Origin: an uncultured Gemmatimonadota bacterium
GTDB lineage: Bacteria; Gemmatimonadota; Gemmatimonadetes; Longimicrobiales; Gaopeijiaceae
Length of the DNA: 14,823 bases
Direction: 5' to 3'
Assembly (NCBI GenBank): GCA_938030915.1
Contig: CALHIO010000349.1
Span: 1-14,823, forward strand
Shown here: positions 5,226-13,006 of the stretch, one piece after another
Layout: every line of letters starts with the position of its first letter
Position numbering within the stretch: the first letter of the stretch is position 1
Notes under the pieces: generated by a model
Seen by the model: only the letters and a program-made list of their open reading frames with translations
Databases searched by the model: none
What the model was told of the DNA's origin: nothing
Translations under genes and position numbers: made by a program

Positions 5226-7906
5226 GGGGCCTGAGGAGAGCGGATCACGCTCGAGCCGTCAGGCGTGCCCACAGGGTCACCGCGGTTCTGGCGCTCGCCA
5301 GCGCGTTCGCCATGCTGCAACCGGACGCGGTCCACGCACAGAACGAATCCGCAGCCCGACAGGCTGAAGCGCGAGAGTATCTGCGGTCGGGGCAGTACGC
5401 CGACGCGATCGACGCCTACGACGCCATGATCCGCATCGAGCCGGCTGCGGCACTCGCGCGGGCATCGATGATGGAAGCGTTGATCGCCACAGGTCAGTAC
5501 GAAGAGGCCATCGATGTCGGACGGGCAGCACCGGAACCCGAACTCGTGGCGCACCTGACCGGTGATGCGCTCCAGGCCATGGGCCGTCTGGACGAGGCTG
5601 CGCAGGCGTACCGGCAGGGAGCCGCGTCCGGGGCACGCTGGGCCCTGACCTCGGAAGCCCGGCTCGCGGAATTGATCCTGGCCCGGGGCGACGTCGACGA
5701 CGCAATGCGGCGATTCGATGCCTTCATCGACATCTACAACAACGCGCAAGGGAATCTCTCGTCGTGGGATCTGGTCGCGGTCGGCCGCGCCGTCCGTCAT
5801 CTGGGCCGTACGGACCCCGCCTACTTTCAGGACGCACTGAAGGCGTTCGACGAAGCATCCTCGGCTGACCCCACCTGGGCGGAGCCCTACGTCCTCATTG
5901 GAAACCTCTTCCTCGAGAAGTACGACAGCCCGGCGGCCAAGGAGGAATTCGAAAAGGTTCTGGTGGAGAACCCGTACCATCCGGGCGCCCTGCTCGGCAT
6001 GGCCGAGTCGCTCACCTTCGACGGCGCATCCGAGGCAAACGAGTACTTCGAGCGTCTTCTGGACGTGAACCCGGGTCATGAGCAGGCCCATTCGCTGATC
6101 GCGATGCGCTACCTGCGGGGTGAGAATCACGAGAGCGCGCGCGAGGAGGCTCAAACGGCCCTCGACGTCAACCCGAATTCCCTGACCGCTCTGACGGCGA
6201 TCGCCGGATCGCATCTCCTTCGCGACGACCTCGCCTCGTTCCAGCGTGTTCGGTCGCAGGTCCTCGAGCTGAATCCACGATACGCAGGCTTCGACACCGA
6301 ACTCGCGGAACTGATGGTCATGACCCGCCGGTATCGACAGGCCGTCGAGCGGGCCTCGGCGGCCGTGGCGCTCGACTCCACGGCATGGGAGGCGTGGGGT
6401 CTGATGGGGATGAACCAGATGCGCCTCGGGGAGATCGACACCGGTCGGGCGAGTCTGGAACGTGCCTTCGCGGGCGACCCGTACAATCCGTGGTTCAAGA
6501 ACAATCTCGACCTCGCCGACACGTTCGAACGCTATCGGATCCACGAGACGGAGCACTTCGAACTCTTCCTGCACTCGAGCGAGGACGAGCTCCTGGCGAC
6601 GTACCTCGCTCCGATCGCAGAGGAGGCGTATGCCGCGCTGGCTGCCCGGTACCGCCACGAGCCCGATCTGCCCGTGCGGGCCGAGCTCTACCCGAGCAGT
6701 GCCGACTTCTCGGTTCGCACGCTCGGCGAGGCCGGTCTGGGCGCACTCGGCGTCAGCTTCGGTCGCGTGCTCGTGATGGACGCCCCCTCCGCGCGCGAAC
6801 TGGGCGACTACAACTGGGCATCGGTCTTCTGGCACGAACTCGCGCATACCTTCCACCTCGCGCTGTCCGACAACCGCGTCCCGAGGTGGTTCTCGGAGGG
6901 CCTCGCGGTCCACGAACAGCGCAAGGCGCGTCAGGGGTGGGGACACCAGCCGAACATCTCGTTTCTGATGTCGCTTCGGGACGACCGACTCAAGAAGGTC
7001 TCCGAGCTGAACGACGGCTTCATGAACCCGGACTACCCTCAGCAGGTGATCCACTCGTACTACCAGGCATCCCTGGTCTTCCAGGTCATCGAGGAGCGCT
7101 TCGGCTTCGAGGTGATCCGGGCCATGCTCCAGGGGTACGCTGACGGTCGGACGACGGAGGATCTCTTCGAGTCCCTCGTGGGGATGCCGGTCACGGCGTT
7201 CGACGACGACTTCGACGATTATCTGAGAGACCGGTTCGCCGACCCTCTGGCCGGACTCGTCGAGATCACGGAGCCCCGCCCGGGCCCGGACGACGTCGAG
7301 GGCATGCGGCGATTCGTCCTGACGCACCCGGGCGATCTGATCGCGCGGCTGCAGTTGGGCGTGCAACTCTACCGGGCTGGTGACTTCGACGAGGCGGAGC
7401 GTCACTTCCGTGTGGCGCTCGAAATCTTCCCCCAGTTCGGCGGTGACGAGAGTCCCCTCTGGTTCATCGCCCGGATTCAGCGGGAGCGCGGCGACCTCGA
7501 GGCAGCGGCACACACGCTCGCGCAGCTGACCGCGATCTCGGAGTCCCATTACTCGGGAATGCTCCTGCAATCGGAGATCCTCGCCGAGCTGGGACGGGAT
7601 GAGGAGAGCGCCGAAGCGCTCGATCGCGCGGTCCTCGTGTGGCCGTACGAGATGGGTCTGCACGAGCGGCTCGCCGATCTACATGCAGGACTCGGCAACG
7701 CCCCTCGCGCGGCGCTCGAGCGGGCTGCCGTCCTGGCACTCGACCCGGTGGATCGCGCCCAGGCACTCTACCTGCTCGCCGTCGCACAGCGGGAGGCGGG
7801 GGACGTGCGCGGGGCGCGTCGGTCGATCATGGGCGCGCTCGATATCGCACCGAACTACGAGGAGGCCCTCGAGTTTCTCCTTGCCTTGAGGGGAACTGGC
7901 TCATGA
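5222..7906 (+). CDS. TPR protein with peptidase MA-like (gluzincin) domain, 894 aa
   Basis: A signal peptide with an unusually long basic leader (1-18), a hydrophobic core (19-32) and probable cleavage after AVHA (residue 39) sends it to the periplasm. Tandem TPR-like helix pairs fill about 43-430 (for example EYLRSGQYADAIDAYDAMI at 52-70). A metalloprotease domain spans about 440-680 with HELAH (538-542) and WFSEG (556-560), giving zinc ligands H538 and H542, general base E539, and third ligand E559. This is the gluzincin arrangement of the peptidase MA family (PF13485 type). More TPR-like repeats follow at about 705-890. All catalytic residues are present, so hydrolysis is plausible; the substrate is unknown. 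GTG 5222 overlaps the previous stop (GTGA) and has GAGGAGGG (5208-5215) six bases upstream, supporting this start. The end overlaps the next gene (ATGA). It may be the only active protease of the operon. Confidence 0.88.
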   Translation: MRGLRRADHARAVRRAHRVTAVLALASAFAMLQPDAVHAQNESAARQAEAREYLRSGQYADAIDAYDAMIRIEPAAALARASMMEALIATGQYEEAIDVGRAAPEPELVAHLTGDALQAMGRLDEAAQAYRQGAASGARWALTSEARLAELILARGDVDDAMRRFDAFIDIYNNAQGNLSSWDLVAVGRAVRHLGRTDPAYFQDALKAFDEASSADPTWAEPYVLIGNLFLEKYDSPAAKEEFEKVLVENPYHPGALLGMAESLTFDGASEANEYFERLLDVNPGHEQAHSLIAMRYLRGENHESAREEAQTALDVNPNSLTALTAIAGSHLLRDDLASFQRVRSQVLELNPRYAGFDTELAELMVMTRRYRQAVERASAAVALDSTAWEAWGLMGMNQMRLGEIDTGRASLERAFAGDPYNPWFKNNLDLADTFERYRIHETEHFELFLHSSEDELLATYLAPIAEEAYAALAARYRHEPDLPVRAELYPSSADFSVRTLGEAGLGALGVSFGRVLVMDAPSARELGDYNWASVFWHELAHTFHLALSDNRVPRWFSEGLAVHEQRKARQGWGHQPNISFLMSLRDDRLKKVSELNDGFMNPDYPQQVIHSYYQASLVFQVIEERFGFEVIRAMLQGYADGRTTEDLFESLVGMPVTAFDDDFDDYLRDRFADPLAGLVEITEPRPGPDDVEGMRRFVLTHPGDLIARLQLGVQLYRAGDFDEAERHFRVALEIFPQFGGDESPLWFIARIQRERGDLEAAAHTLAQLTAISESHYSGMLLQSEILAELGRDEESAEALDRAVLVWPYEMGLHERLADLHAGLGNAPRAALERAAVLALDPVDRAQALYLLAVAQREAGDVRGARRSIMGALDIAPNYEEALEFLLALRGTGS
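7888..7894 (+). promoter_or_regulatory. Shine-Dalgarno deciding the second DUF4159 start
   Basis: GAGGGGA lies eight bases before the ATG at 7903, inside the 3' end of the TPR gene. It supports ATG 7903 over the long upstream extension that the open frame would allow. Confidence 0.65.
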
Positions 7907-8748
7907 CGGAGCGTATCGGCGGTCGTCCCCGAAGCCGACGGGCGTTGGCCATGACGACCGCACTGATCGTCGTCACGGCGGCGGGCGCTCGCTTCGGAGG
8001 CGACTCCACGGCTGGGCCGGACTCCCTCGCGACGCATGTCGTCTCCTTCGTCGACGCCGACCGGCCGCAGGACCTCCAGGGTCCCCCGTACGACGGGGAC
8101 TACCACTTCGTGCGCATCGCATTTCAAAGTGGCCGGGGAGGCTTCGGCGGCTTCGGGCGGAGACGCGGCGGAGCGATGTGGGCACACGACTACCCCCGCG
8201 CCGATCGAAACTTCCTCGCGATCCTCGACGAAACCACGAACATCTCCACGAGCCGGAATGCATCGAACGTCTACACGTTCATGGATGACGAACTCTTCCG
8301 GCATCCGGTCTCCTACATCGTCGAGCCGGGGTTCTGGAACCCGAGTGAGGAAGAGGTCGAACGGCTCGGACAGTATCTCCGAAAGGGCGGCTTCCTCATG
8401 GTCGACGACTTCCGGGGGGCGCGGGAGCTGGACAATCTCGAGTTCCACCTGAAGCGCGCCCTCCCAGAACTCGACATGATGCAGGTGACAGAAGTCGACG
8501 AAATCTTCGATTCCTTCTTCCGCATCGTGCCCCAGGATGTGGTCCCGCCGTATGGCGGATATCCTCCCGCCTGGTATGGGATCTACGAAGACAACGACAT
8601 CACGAAGCGGCTGATGGTCATCATCAACGCGAACAACGACATGGCCGAGTACTGGGAGTTTTCCGATTACGGGTACTACCCCATCGACCTGGCCAACGAA
8701 GCGTACAAGCTCGGCGTGAATTACGTCGTGTACGCCATGACTCACTGA
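7903..8748 (+). CDS. DUF4159 domain protein (second paralogue), 281 aa
   Basis: A basic leader with SRRALAM (11-17) and a hydrophobic core (about 14-30) form an uncleaved anchor or export signal. It faintly resembles a Tat motif but lacks the usual Phe, and there is no lipobox. The DUF4159 region (about 66-281) carries a Gly-rich patch (77-91), WAHDYP (93-98), GGFLMVDDF (162-170), a KRLMVIINANND block (235-246), and YYP...YAMTH at the end. It aligns along its length with the lipoprotein at 967-1926: both share the Gly patch, W-A-x-D-Y-P, GGFL-x-VDDF, R-L-M-V and the Y-x-M-x-H terminus, so they are paralogues. It differs in lacking a lipid anchor and the DHPLF motif. ATG 7903 overlaps the previous stop (ATGA) and has a strong Shine-Dalgarno. 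It precedes moxR by 46 nt. The domain has no established activity. Confidence 0.88.
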   Translation: MTERIGGRPRSRRALAMTTALIVVTAAGARFGGDSTAGPDSLATHVVSFVDADRPQDLQGPPYDGDYHFVRIAFQSGRGGFGGFGRRRGGAMWAHDYPRADRNFLAILDETTNISTSRNASNVYTFMDDELFRHPVSYIVEPGFWNPSEEEVERLGQYLRKGGFLMVDDFRGARELDNLEFHLKRALPELDMMQVTEVDEIFDSFFRIVPQDVVPPYGGYPPAWYGIYEDNDITKRLMVIINANNDMAEYWEFSDYGYYPIDLANEAYKLGVNYVVYAMTH

Positions 8749-8755
8749 CACTCAC

Positions 8756-8768
8756 CGGGCATGGCCCG
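8756..8768 (+). other. Short inverted repeat before the MoxR gene
   Basis: CGGGC (8756-8760) and GCCCG (8764-8768) surround ATG, giving a 5-bp stem with a 3-nt loop in the 46-nt spacer between the second DUF4159 gene and the MoxR gene. There is no T-run, so it is not a normal terminator. It might affect RNA processing or mRNA segment stability, or be chance. Confidence 0.2.
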
Positions 8769-8779
8769 AACCACTCTCC

Positions 8780-8786
8780 GAGGGAG
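8780..8786 (+). promoter_or_regulatory. Shine-Dalgarno supporting the TTG start of the MoxR gene
   Basis: GAGGGAG sits eight bases before TTG 8795. There is no in-frame ATG until codon 30, which would remove the first helix of the AAA+ fold, so this site decides the start. Confidence 0.65.
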
Positions 8787-8794
8787 AACAACTC

Positions 8795-9835
8795 TTGGCT
8801 GACGACGCGATCGGAACCGTCCAGCTGGACGATGCCAACGACGTAGCACTGGCGGACAAGCTGAAGCACGGCCGCGAGCAGATGATCAGCGAGCTTCGCA
8901 AGCTGATCGTCGGACAGGAAGAGGTGATCGAGCAGGTGCTGCTTTCGCTCTTCGTGGGTGGCAACAGCCTCCTGATCGGCGTGCCCGGGCTGGCCAAGAC
9001 GCTGCTGATCCACAGCATCGCCCAGGTCGTAGACCTCAAGTTCTCGAGGATCCAGTTCACCCCGGACCTCATGCCGTCCGACATCACCGGAACGGATATC
9101 ATCCAAGAGGATGCCGAGACCGGACGTCGTTCGATGGTCTTCTCACCCGGACCCGTCTTCTCGAACATCGTCCTGGCCGATGAGATCAACCGGACGCCTC
9201 CCAAGACGCAGGCGGCCCTGCTGGAAGCGATGCAGGAGCACCGGGTCACCGTCCAGGGTCGGACGTACACCCTCGACGAGCCGTTCTACGTCTTCGCGAC
9301 GCAAAACCCCATCGAGCTCGAGGGCACATACCCCCTTCCCGAGGCGCAGCTCGACCGCTTCATGTTCGAGATCGCGATCGAGCACCTCCCCGAAGAGGAG
9401 GAGCTCGAGGTCATCCGGTCTACGACCGGGAATCTCAAGCCGGAGTTCAGCCACGCGGTCACGGGACCGGATCTGATCGCCTTCAAGGAGCTTGTTCGCC
9501 GAGTGCCAGTGTCCGACTCGGTGCTCCGATACGCTGTCGGCCTCGTTCGCATGACGCGCCCCAGCGCGAATGGCGACAGTCCCGACTTCGTGAACAAGTG
9601 GGTGGCGTACGGAGCCTCACCTCGCGCGGCCCAGTATCTGGTCCTGGGAGCGAAGGCGCGCGCCCTGACGAAGGGGCGCTACCACGTGACGTTCGAAGAC
9701 ATCCGAGCTCTCGCGCAGCCGGTTCTCCGTCACCGCGTCCTCACCAACTTCCATGCAGAGTCCGAGGGCAAGTCGGCCGCCGCACTCGTCGACATGCTGA
9801 TCGAGCACGCGCCACAACCGTCCTCGGGGATGTAG
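8795..9835 (+). CDS. MoxR-family AAA+ ATPase, 346 aa
   Basis: A cytoplasmic ATPase of the MoxR/AAA_3 group. The N-terminal helix leads to LIVGQEEVIEQVLLSL (37-52), which is the typical entry to the fold. Walker A is GVPGLAKT (62-69), Walker B is LADE (127-130) followed by INRTPPKTQAALLEAM, and sensor 1 is in ATQNP (168-172). The family signature EGTYPLPEAQLDRF spans 176-189, and a lid domain occupies about 200-346. The length is normal and all nucleotide-binding residues are present. MoxR proteins work as chaperone-like ATPases with VWA-domain partners (established for the family). Here the next two genes, DUF58 and the BatA-like protein, plus the VWA protein at 1936-4230, are the likely partners. 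The start is TTG with a good Shine-Dalgarno. The gap to DUF58 is nine bases. Confidence 0.95.
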   Translation: MADDAIGTVQLDDANDVALADKLKHGREQMISELRKLIVGQEEVIEQVLLSLFVGGNSLLIGVPGLAKTLLIHSIAQVVDLKFSRIQFTPDLMPSDITGTDIIQEDAETGRRSMVFSPGPVFSNIVLADEINRTPPKTQAALLEAMQEHRVTVQGRTYTLDEPFYVFATQNPIELEGTYPLPEAQLDRFMFEIAIEHLPEEEELEVIRSTTGNLKPEFSHAVTGPDLIAFKELVRRVPVSDSVLRYAVGLVRMTRPSANGDSPDFVNKWVAYGASPRAAQYLVLGAKARALTKGRYHVTFEDIRALAQPVLRHRVLTNFHAESEGKSAAALVDMLIEHAPQPSSGM

Positions 9836-9844
9836 GGCACGCTC

Positions 9845-10765
9845 TTGGCTACCACGCGTCCCCGCCACTCCGCGGCAGGCACCCAGTTTCTCGACCCGGC
9901 CGTTCTGGGCCGAATCGGGAACCTCGAGCTGCTCGCACGGACGGTCGTCGATGGATTCCTGACCGGTCTGCATCGTTCGCCGTACCTGGGGTTCAGCATG
10001 GATTTCGCCGAGCACCGTCCGTACATGCCGGGCGACGACATCCGCCGGATCGACTGGAAGCTCTACGCGCGAACCGACCGTCACTACATCAAGCTCTTCG
10101 AGGCCGACACCAACGCGAACTTCTCGGTCCTTCTCGACCTTTCGGCTTCGATGAGCTACGGGAGCCACTCGCTCACGAAACTCGACTACGCACGGTACCT
10201 CGCCGCCTGCCTCACATATTTCTCCAACAAGCAGCGCGACCGCGTGGGGCTCGTGACGTTCGATCACGAAGTCGTCGACTATGTGCCGCCGTCGATGAAG
10301 CATCTCGACACGATCCTGCACACGCTCGATCGGGTGACGGCGGGTCGTCCCGGATCCCTGGCCGAGCCGATCTTGCGGATCACCGAGATGCTCAGTCGCA
10401 AAGGCATCCTGGTCGTGATCTCCGACTTCTACGAGGAGCCCGATGCGGTTCTGAGCGCTCTCGGCCCTCTGCGGGCGCGTGGGCACGACGTGATCGTCTT
10501 CCACGTGATGGATCCGTTCGAGCTGGAGTTCCCATTCCAGGAGGCGTCCGGATTCGAGGATCTGGAGACGGGCGAGCAGATCCCGGTGATCCCCGGTAAG
10601 CTCCGCTCCGATTACCTCGCGATGGTGAACGCTCATCTCACGGCACTTGAAAAGCGTTTCACGGACAACCAGATCGACTACCGCCTGCTGGATACGTCGA
10701 AGCCACTCGACGCCGCGCTTTTCGAGTATCTCCTCTCCCGTGAACGGTTGAGCAAGGCGCGATGA
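9845..10765 (+). CDS. DUF58 domain-containing VWA-like protein, 306 aa
   Basis: A soluble protein with no membrane helix. The DUF58 hallmark spans about 57-86: HRPYMPGDDIRRIDW (57-71), then AR and YIKLFE (81-86). The VWA-like core follows with LLDLSASMSYG (96-106), whose D98/S100/S102 fits DxSxS, and a later VVISDFYEE (near 194-202) resembling the third metal-site strand. DUF58 proteins are almost always encoded next to MoxR ATPases and are thought to be their adaptor or substrate. The start is TTG 9845, nine bases after the MoxR stop, with only a weak AGGG upstream; the first in-frame ATG (near 9998) would delete the N-terminal part of the domain. The CTCTTGGCT around the start is identical to that at the MoxR start. 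The stop overlaps the BatA gene (ATGA). Some family members carry N-terminal TM helices; this one does not, so it is probably cytoplasmic. Confidence 0.93.
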   Translation: MATTRPRHSAAGTQFLDPAVLGRIGNLELLARTVVDGFLTGLHRSPYLGFSMDFAEHRPYMPGDDIRRIDWKLYARTDRHYIKLFEADTNANFSVLLDLSASMSYGSHSLTKLDYARYLAACLTYFSNKQRDRVGLVTFDHEVVDYVPPSMKHLDTILHTLDRVTAGRPGSLAEPILRITEMLSRKGILVVISDFYEEPDAVLSALGPLRARGHDVIVFHVMDPFELEFPFQEASGFEDLETGEQIPVIPGKLRSDYLAMVNAHLTALEKRFTDNQIDYRLLDTSKPLDAALFEYLLSRERLSKAR

Positions 10766-12891
10766 ATCTCGCGTTCCTCGTTCCGCTCTTCCTGCTCGGG
10801 GTCGTCGGCGTCGTCGTGCCGATCGTCGTGCACCTTACACGCCGACAGAGACGCAACGTCGTCCACTTTCCGTCTTTGATGTTCCTGGAAAAGATCCCGT
10901 ACCAGGAACAGCGTCGACGCCGGATCCAGCACTGGTTTCTTCTTTCACTTCGTGCCCTCGCGCTGGCCCTCGTCGTGGCCGCGTTTGCGCGCCCCTTCTT
11001 CGACCAGAGCTCTGGAACCGCCCTCGGTTCCGGGGGGCCACGCGAGATCGTCGTGCTGCTGGACCGCTCCTACAGCATGGAGATCGACGGCCAGATCGAG
11101 CAGGCGCGCAGCGAGGCGGAGCAGATCTTTGCAGAGCTTGGGCCGCTGGACCGTGCGTCTCTCGTCACCTTCTCGCGCGGTGCCGATGTCGTCGTTCGTT
11201 CGACGTCCGACCGGACTCGACTGCGCGGGGCGCTCGATACGCTGACAGTCGGCTCGGGAGCGACCCGCTATGGCCCTGCGCTGAAGGTTGCACAGACCAT
11301 TCTCGAGGAATCGACCCTCGCACGCGGCGAGGTCTACCTGCTGAGCGACTTCCAGCGAAACGGTTGGACCGGCGATGAAGGCGTGAGCCTTCCTCCCGGC
11401 AGCTCGCTCCTTCCGATCGAGATCGGCACGGAACAGGAGCCCGACAACCTGATGGTGGCCGATGTTTCTCTGCCTCGGCAGATCGTCGCGGGGCGGGAGC
11501 GGATCACGCCGACCGCGCGCATCGTTCGTCGAGGTGGTGACGCAGCCACGACGGTGACCGTCTCGCTGGACCTCGACGGTCAGGAAATCCAGACGCGGGA
11601 GGTCACGCTCGCACCGAACTCGGCCCAGCCGGTGCAGTTTCAACCGTTCACGCTTTCGCAGCCGCATACGACAGGCACCGTGCGGCTCGACGACGATGCT
11701 CTGGGCGCCGACAACTCGCACCACTTCGTCGTATCGCCGGGATCGTCGCTCGGGGTGCTGGTCGTGAATGGAGCCGGGGGCTCGAATGACCCGAGCCTCT
11801 ACCTGAGAGGAGCGCTCGCGATCTCGGACGACGGGCGATTCGACGTCCGATCCCGCCGATCCAGCACCATCCGACCCGTGGACCTGGATGGCACGGCGGC
11901 CGTCTTCATCAATGATGTTCTGCTTGACGGTGGCTCGGCCGAGCGGCTTCGCACGTTCGTGCAGGACGGCGGCGGCGTACTGGTTGCGCTCGGCCAGGAC
12001 GGTGGCTGGCCCGCATCCGCCGCGGACATGCTTCCTGGCACGATCGGCTCCATCCAGGATCGGCTCCAGGGCCGCGGAAGCACGCTGGGTTATCTCGACT
12101 ATGAGCATCCGGTCTTCGAAGTCTTCTCAGGCCCGCGCAGTGGAGACTTCACCGGTGCCCGCTTCTATCGAGCCCGCGGATTCACACCGTCGGATTCGGC
12201 AGCCGTCATCGCCCGCTTCGACGACGGCTCCGTCGCGCTCGCCGAGCTTCGAGTGGGACGCGGTCGTGTCCTGCTGTGGACGACGTCACTGGATTCGTTC
12301 TGGAACGACCTGGCCCTGCAGCCCGTGTACCTTCCATTCGTGCATCGGCTCGCCGAGTACCTGGGCGGTCGTGCGGAAGCTCTGCCGTGGTTCGTGGCCG
12401 GGCAGGTGGTCGACCTGGCCGACCCGGAGGCTCTGGAGACGGCAGGGCTCGTCTCCTCCGAGGCGGCAGGGCTCGCCGAGGGGCTCGACCAGGTGGCGCT
12501 GTCCCCGAACGGAGGCAACGTCACGCTCCCAGCCGGCGACGGCCCGAGATACCTGCCCCTCGAAGAGCACGGATTCTACACGGTACGGCAGCCGGGCACG
12601 GACCCGGACCGGCCCTTCATTATCGCCGTGAACGTCGATCTCGAGGAGTCGAATCTCGGCCGCGTGGAGGCTGACGAGCTCGCGCTTCAAATCGAGGCGC
12701 CCACCGTCGTGGACGACGGCAGTCCTCGTCTGACTCAGGCCGTGGAGTTGCAACGGGAGGATCAGGAACGACGCCAGTCACTGTGGCGATGGCTCCTGGT
12801 AGCGGCACTCGCCCTGTTCACCCTCGAGACGGTGATCTCGAACTGGGTGTCCAGGCGAGGGTCGGGAGCAGCAGGAGCGCTGGCGGGTTAG
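10762..12891 (+). CDS. BatA-like VWA membrane protein, 709 aa
   Basis: The N-terminal 80 residues form the BatA module. Helix 4-24, a strongly basic cytoplasmic loop (25-57, with RRQRR and RRRR) and helix 58-77 end in ARPFF (76-80), a typical Bat signature. A VWA domain follows from about 95 to 235 with D101/S103/S105 (DRSYS), GATRY, and a LLSDF strand near 193-197. The middle is beta-rich, and a GATase1-like region lies near 379-425 (VFINDVLLDGG... and DGGGVLVALGQDGGW). The C-terminal helix is at about 675-695, with a basic tail. Topology therefore places about 590 residues in the periplasm. Proteins of this type (from the Bacteroides aerotolerance Bat operon nomenclature) accompany MoxR and DUF58. 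The start ATG overlaps the DUF58 stop. The domain order repeats that of the protein at 1936-4230, so the two look like divergent members of one architecture. Confidence 0.9.
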   Translation: MNLAFLVPLFLLGVVGVVVPIVVHLTRRQRRNVVHFPSLMFLEKIPYQEQRRRRIQHWFLLSLRALALALVVAAFARPFFDQSSGTALGSGGPREIVVLLDRSYSMEIDGQIEQARSEAEQIFAELGPLDRASLVTFSRGADVVVRSTSDRTRLRGALDTLTVGSGATRYGPALKVAQTILEESTLARGEVYLLSDFQRNGWTGDEGVSLPPGSSLLPIEIGTEQEPDNLMVADVSLPRQIVAGRERITPTARIVRRGGDAATTVTVSLDLDGQEIQTREVTLAPNSAQPVQFQPFTLSQPHTTGTVRLDDDALGADNSHHFVVSPGSSLGVLVVNGAGGSNDPSLYLRGALAISDDGRFDVRSRRSSTIRPVDLDGTAAVFINDVLLDGGSAERLRTFVQDGGGVLVALGQDGGWPASAADMLPGTIGSIQDRLQGRGSTLGYLDYEHPVFEVFSGPRSGDFTGARFYRARGFTPSDSAAVIARFDDGSVALAELRVGRGRVLLWTTSLDSFWNDLALQPVYLPFVHRLAEYLGGRAEALPWFVAGQVVDLADPEALETAGLVSSEAAGLAEGLDQVALSPNGGNVTLPAGDGPRYLPLEEHGFYTVRQPGTDPDRPFIIAVNVDLEESNLGRVEADELALQIEAPTVVDDGSPRLTQAVELQREDQERRQSLWRWLLVAALALFTLETVISNWVSRRGSGAAGALAG

Positions 12892-13006
12892 GAGTTTTGC
12901 GGGAATCGCGGGTCGAACGAAGAGTGGCTCCGCGGAGTGAAGCAGAGGGATTGGCGGGGCTTGTCGAACCGATCGTAGGTTTGCGAGGTCGCAACGGGAG
13001 ATCGAG
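12892..13006 (+). other. 115-nt intergenic spacer with small dyads
   Basis: This is the only gap over 50 nt inside the operon. It holds the perfect 10-nt palindrome CTCCGCGGAG (12928-12937), a hairpin TTGCG-AGGT-CGCAA (12981-12994) just before the Shine-Dalgarno, and a 7-nt direct repeat GTCGAAC (12912-12918 and 12963-12969). There is no stem followed by T-run, so no intrinsic terminator is evident. It could carry an internal promoter or attenuate expression of the last gene, but I see no clear promoter. Confidence 0.4.
12996..13000 (+). promoter_or_regulatory. Shine-Dalgarno for the DUF4175-like gene
   Basis: GGGAG ends six bases before ATG 13007 and supports that codon as the start of the last gene, immediately after the 12981-12994 hairpin. 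Confidence 0.55.

Noticed and set aside
4859..7663. 934-residue open frame on the minus strand
   Set aside because: It lies entirely antisense to the well-supported pseudo-peptidase and TPR-metalloprotease genes. Its translation is Arg/Glu/Val-rich with no recognisable domain, as expected of an antisense shadow in high-GC coding DNA.
7913..7953. Tat signal in the second DUF4159 protein
   Set aside because: SRRALAM has the twin arginine but lacks the usual Phe and following context, so a Sec signal or signal anchor is at least as likely.
9598..10599. 333-residue plus-strand frame
   Set aside because: It overlaps the MoxR and DUF58 genes in another frame and has Arg/Pro/Ala-rich shadow composition. 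The DUF58 frame carries the conserved motifs.
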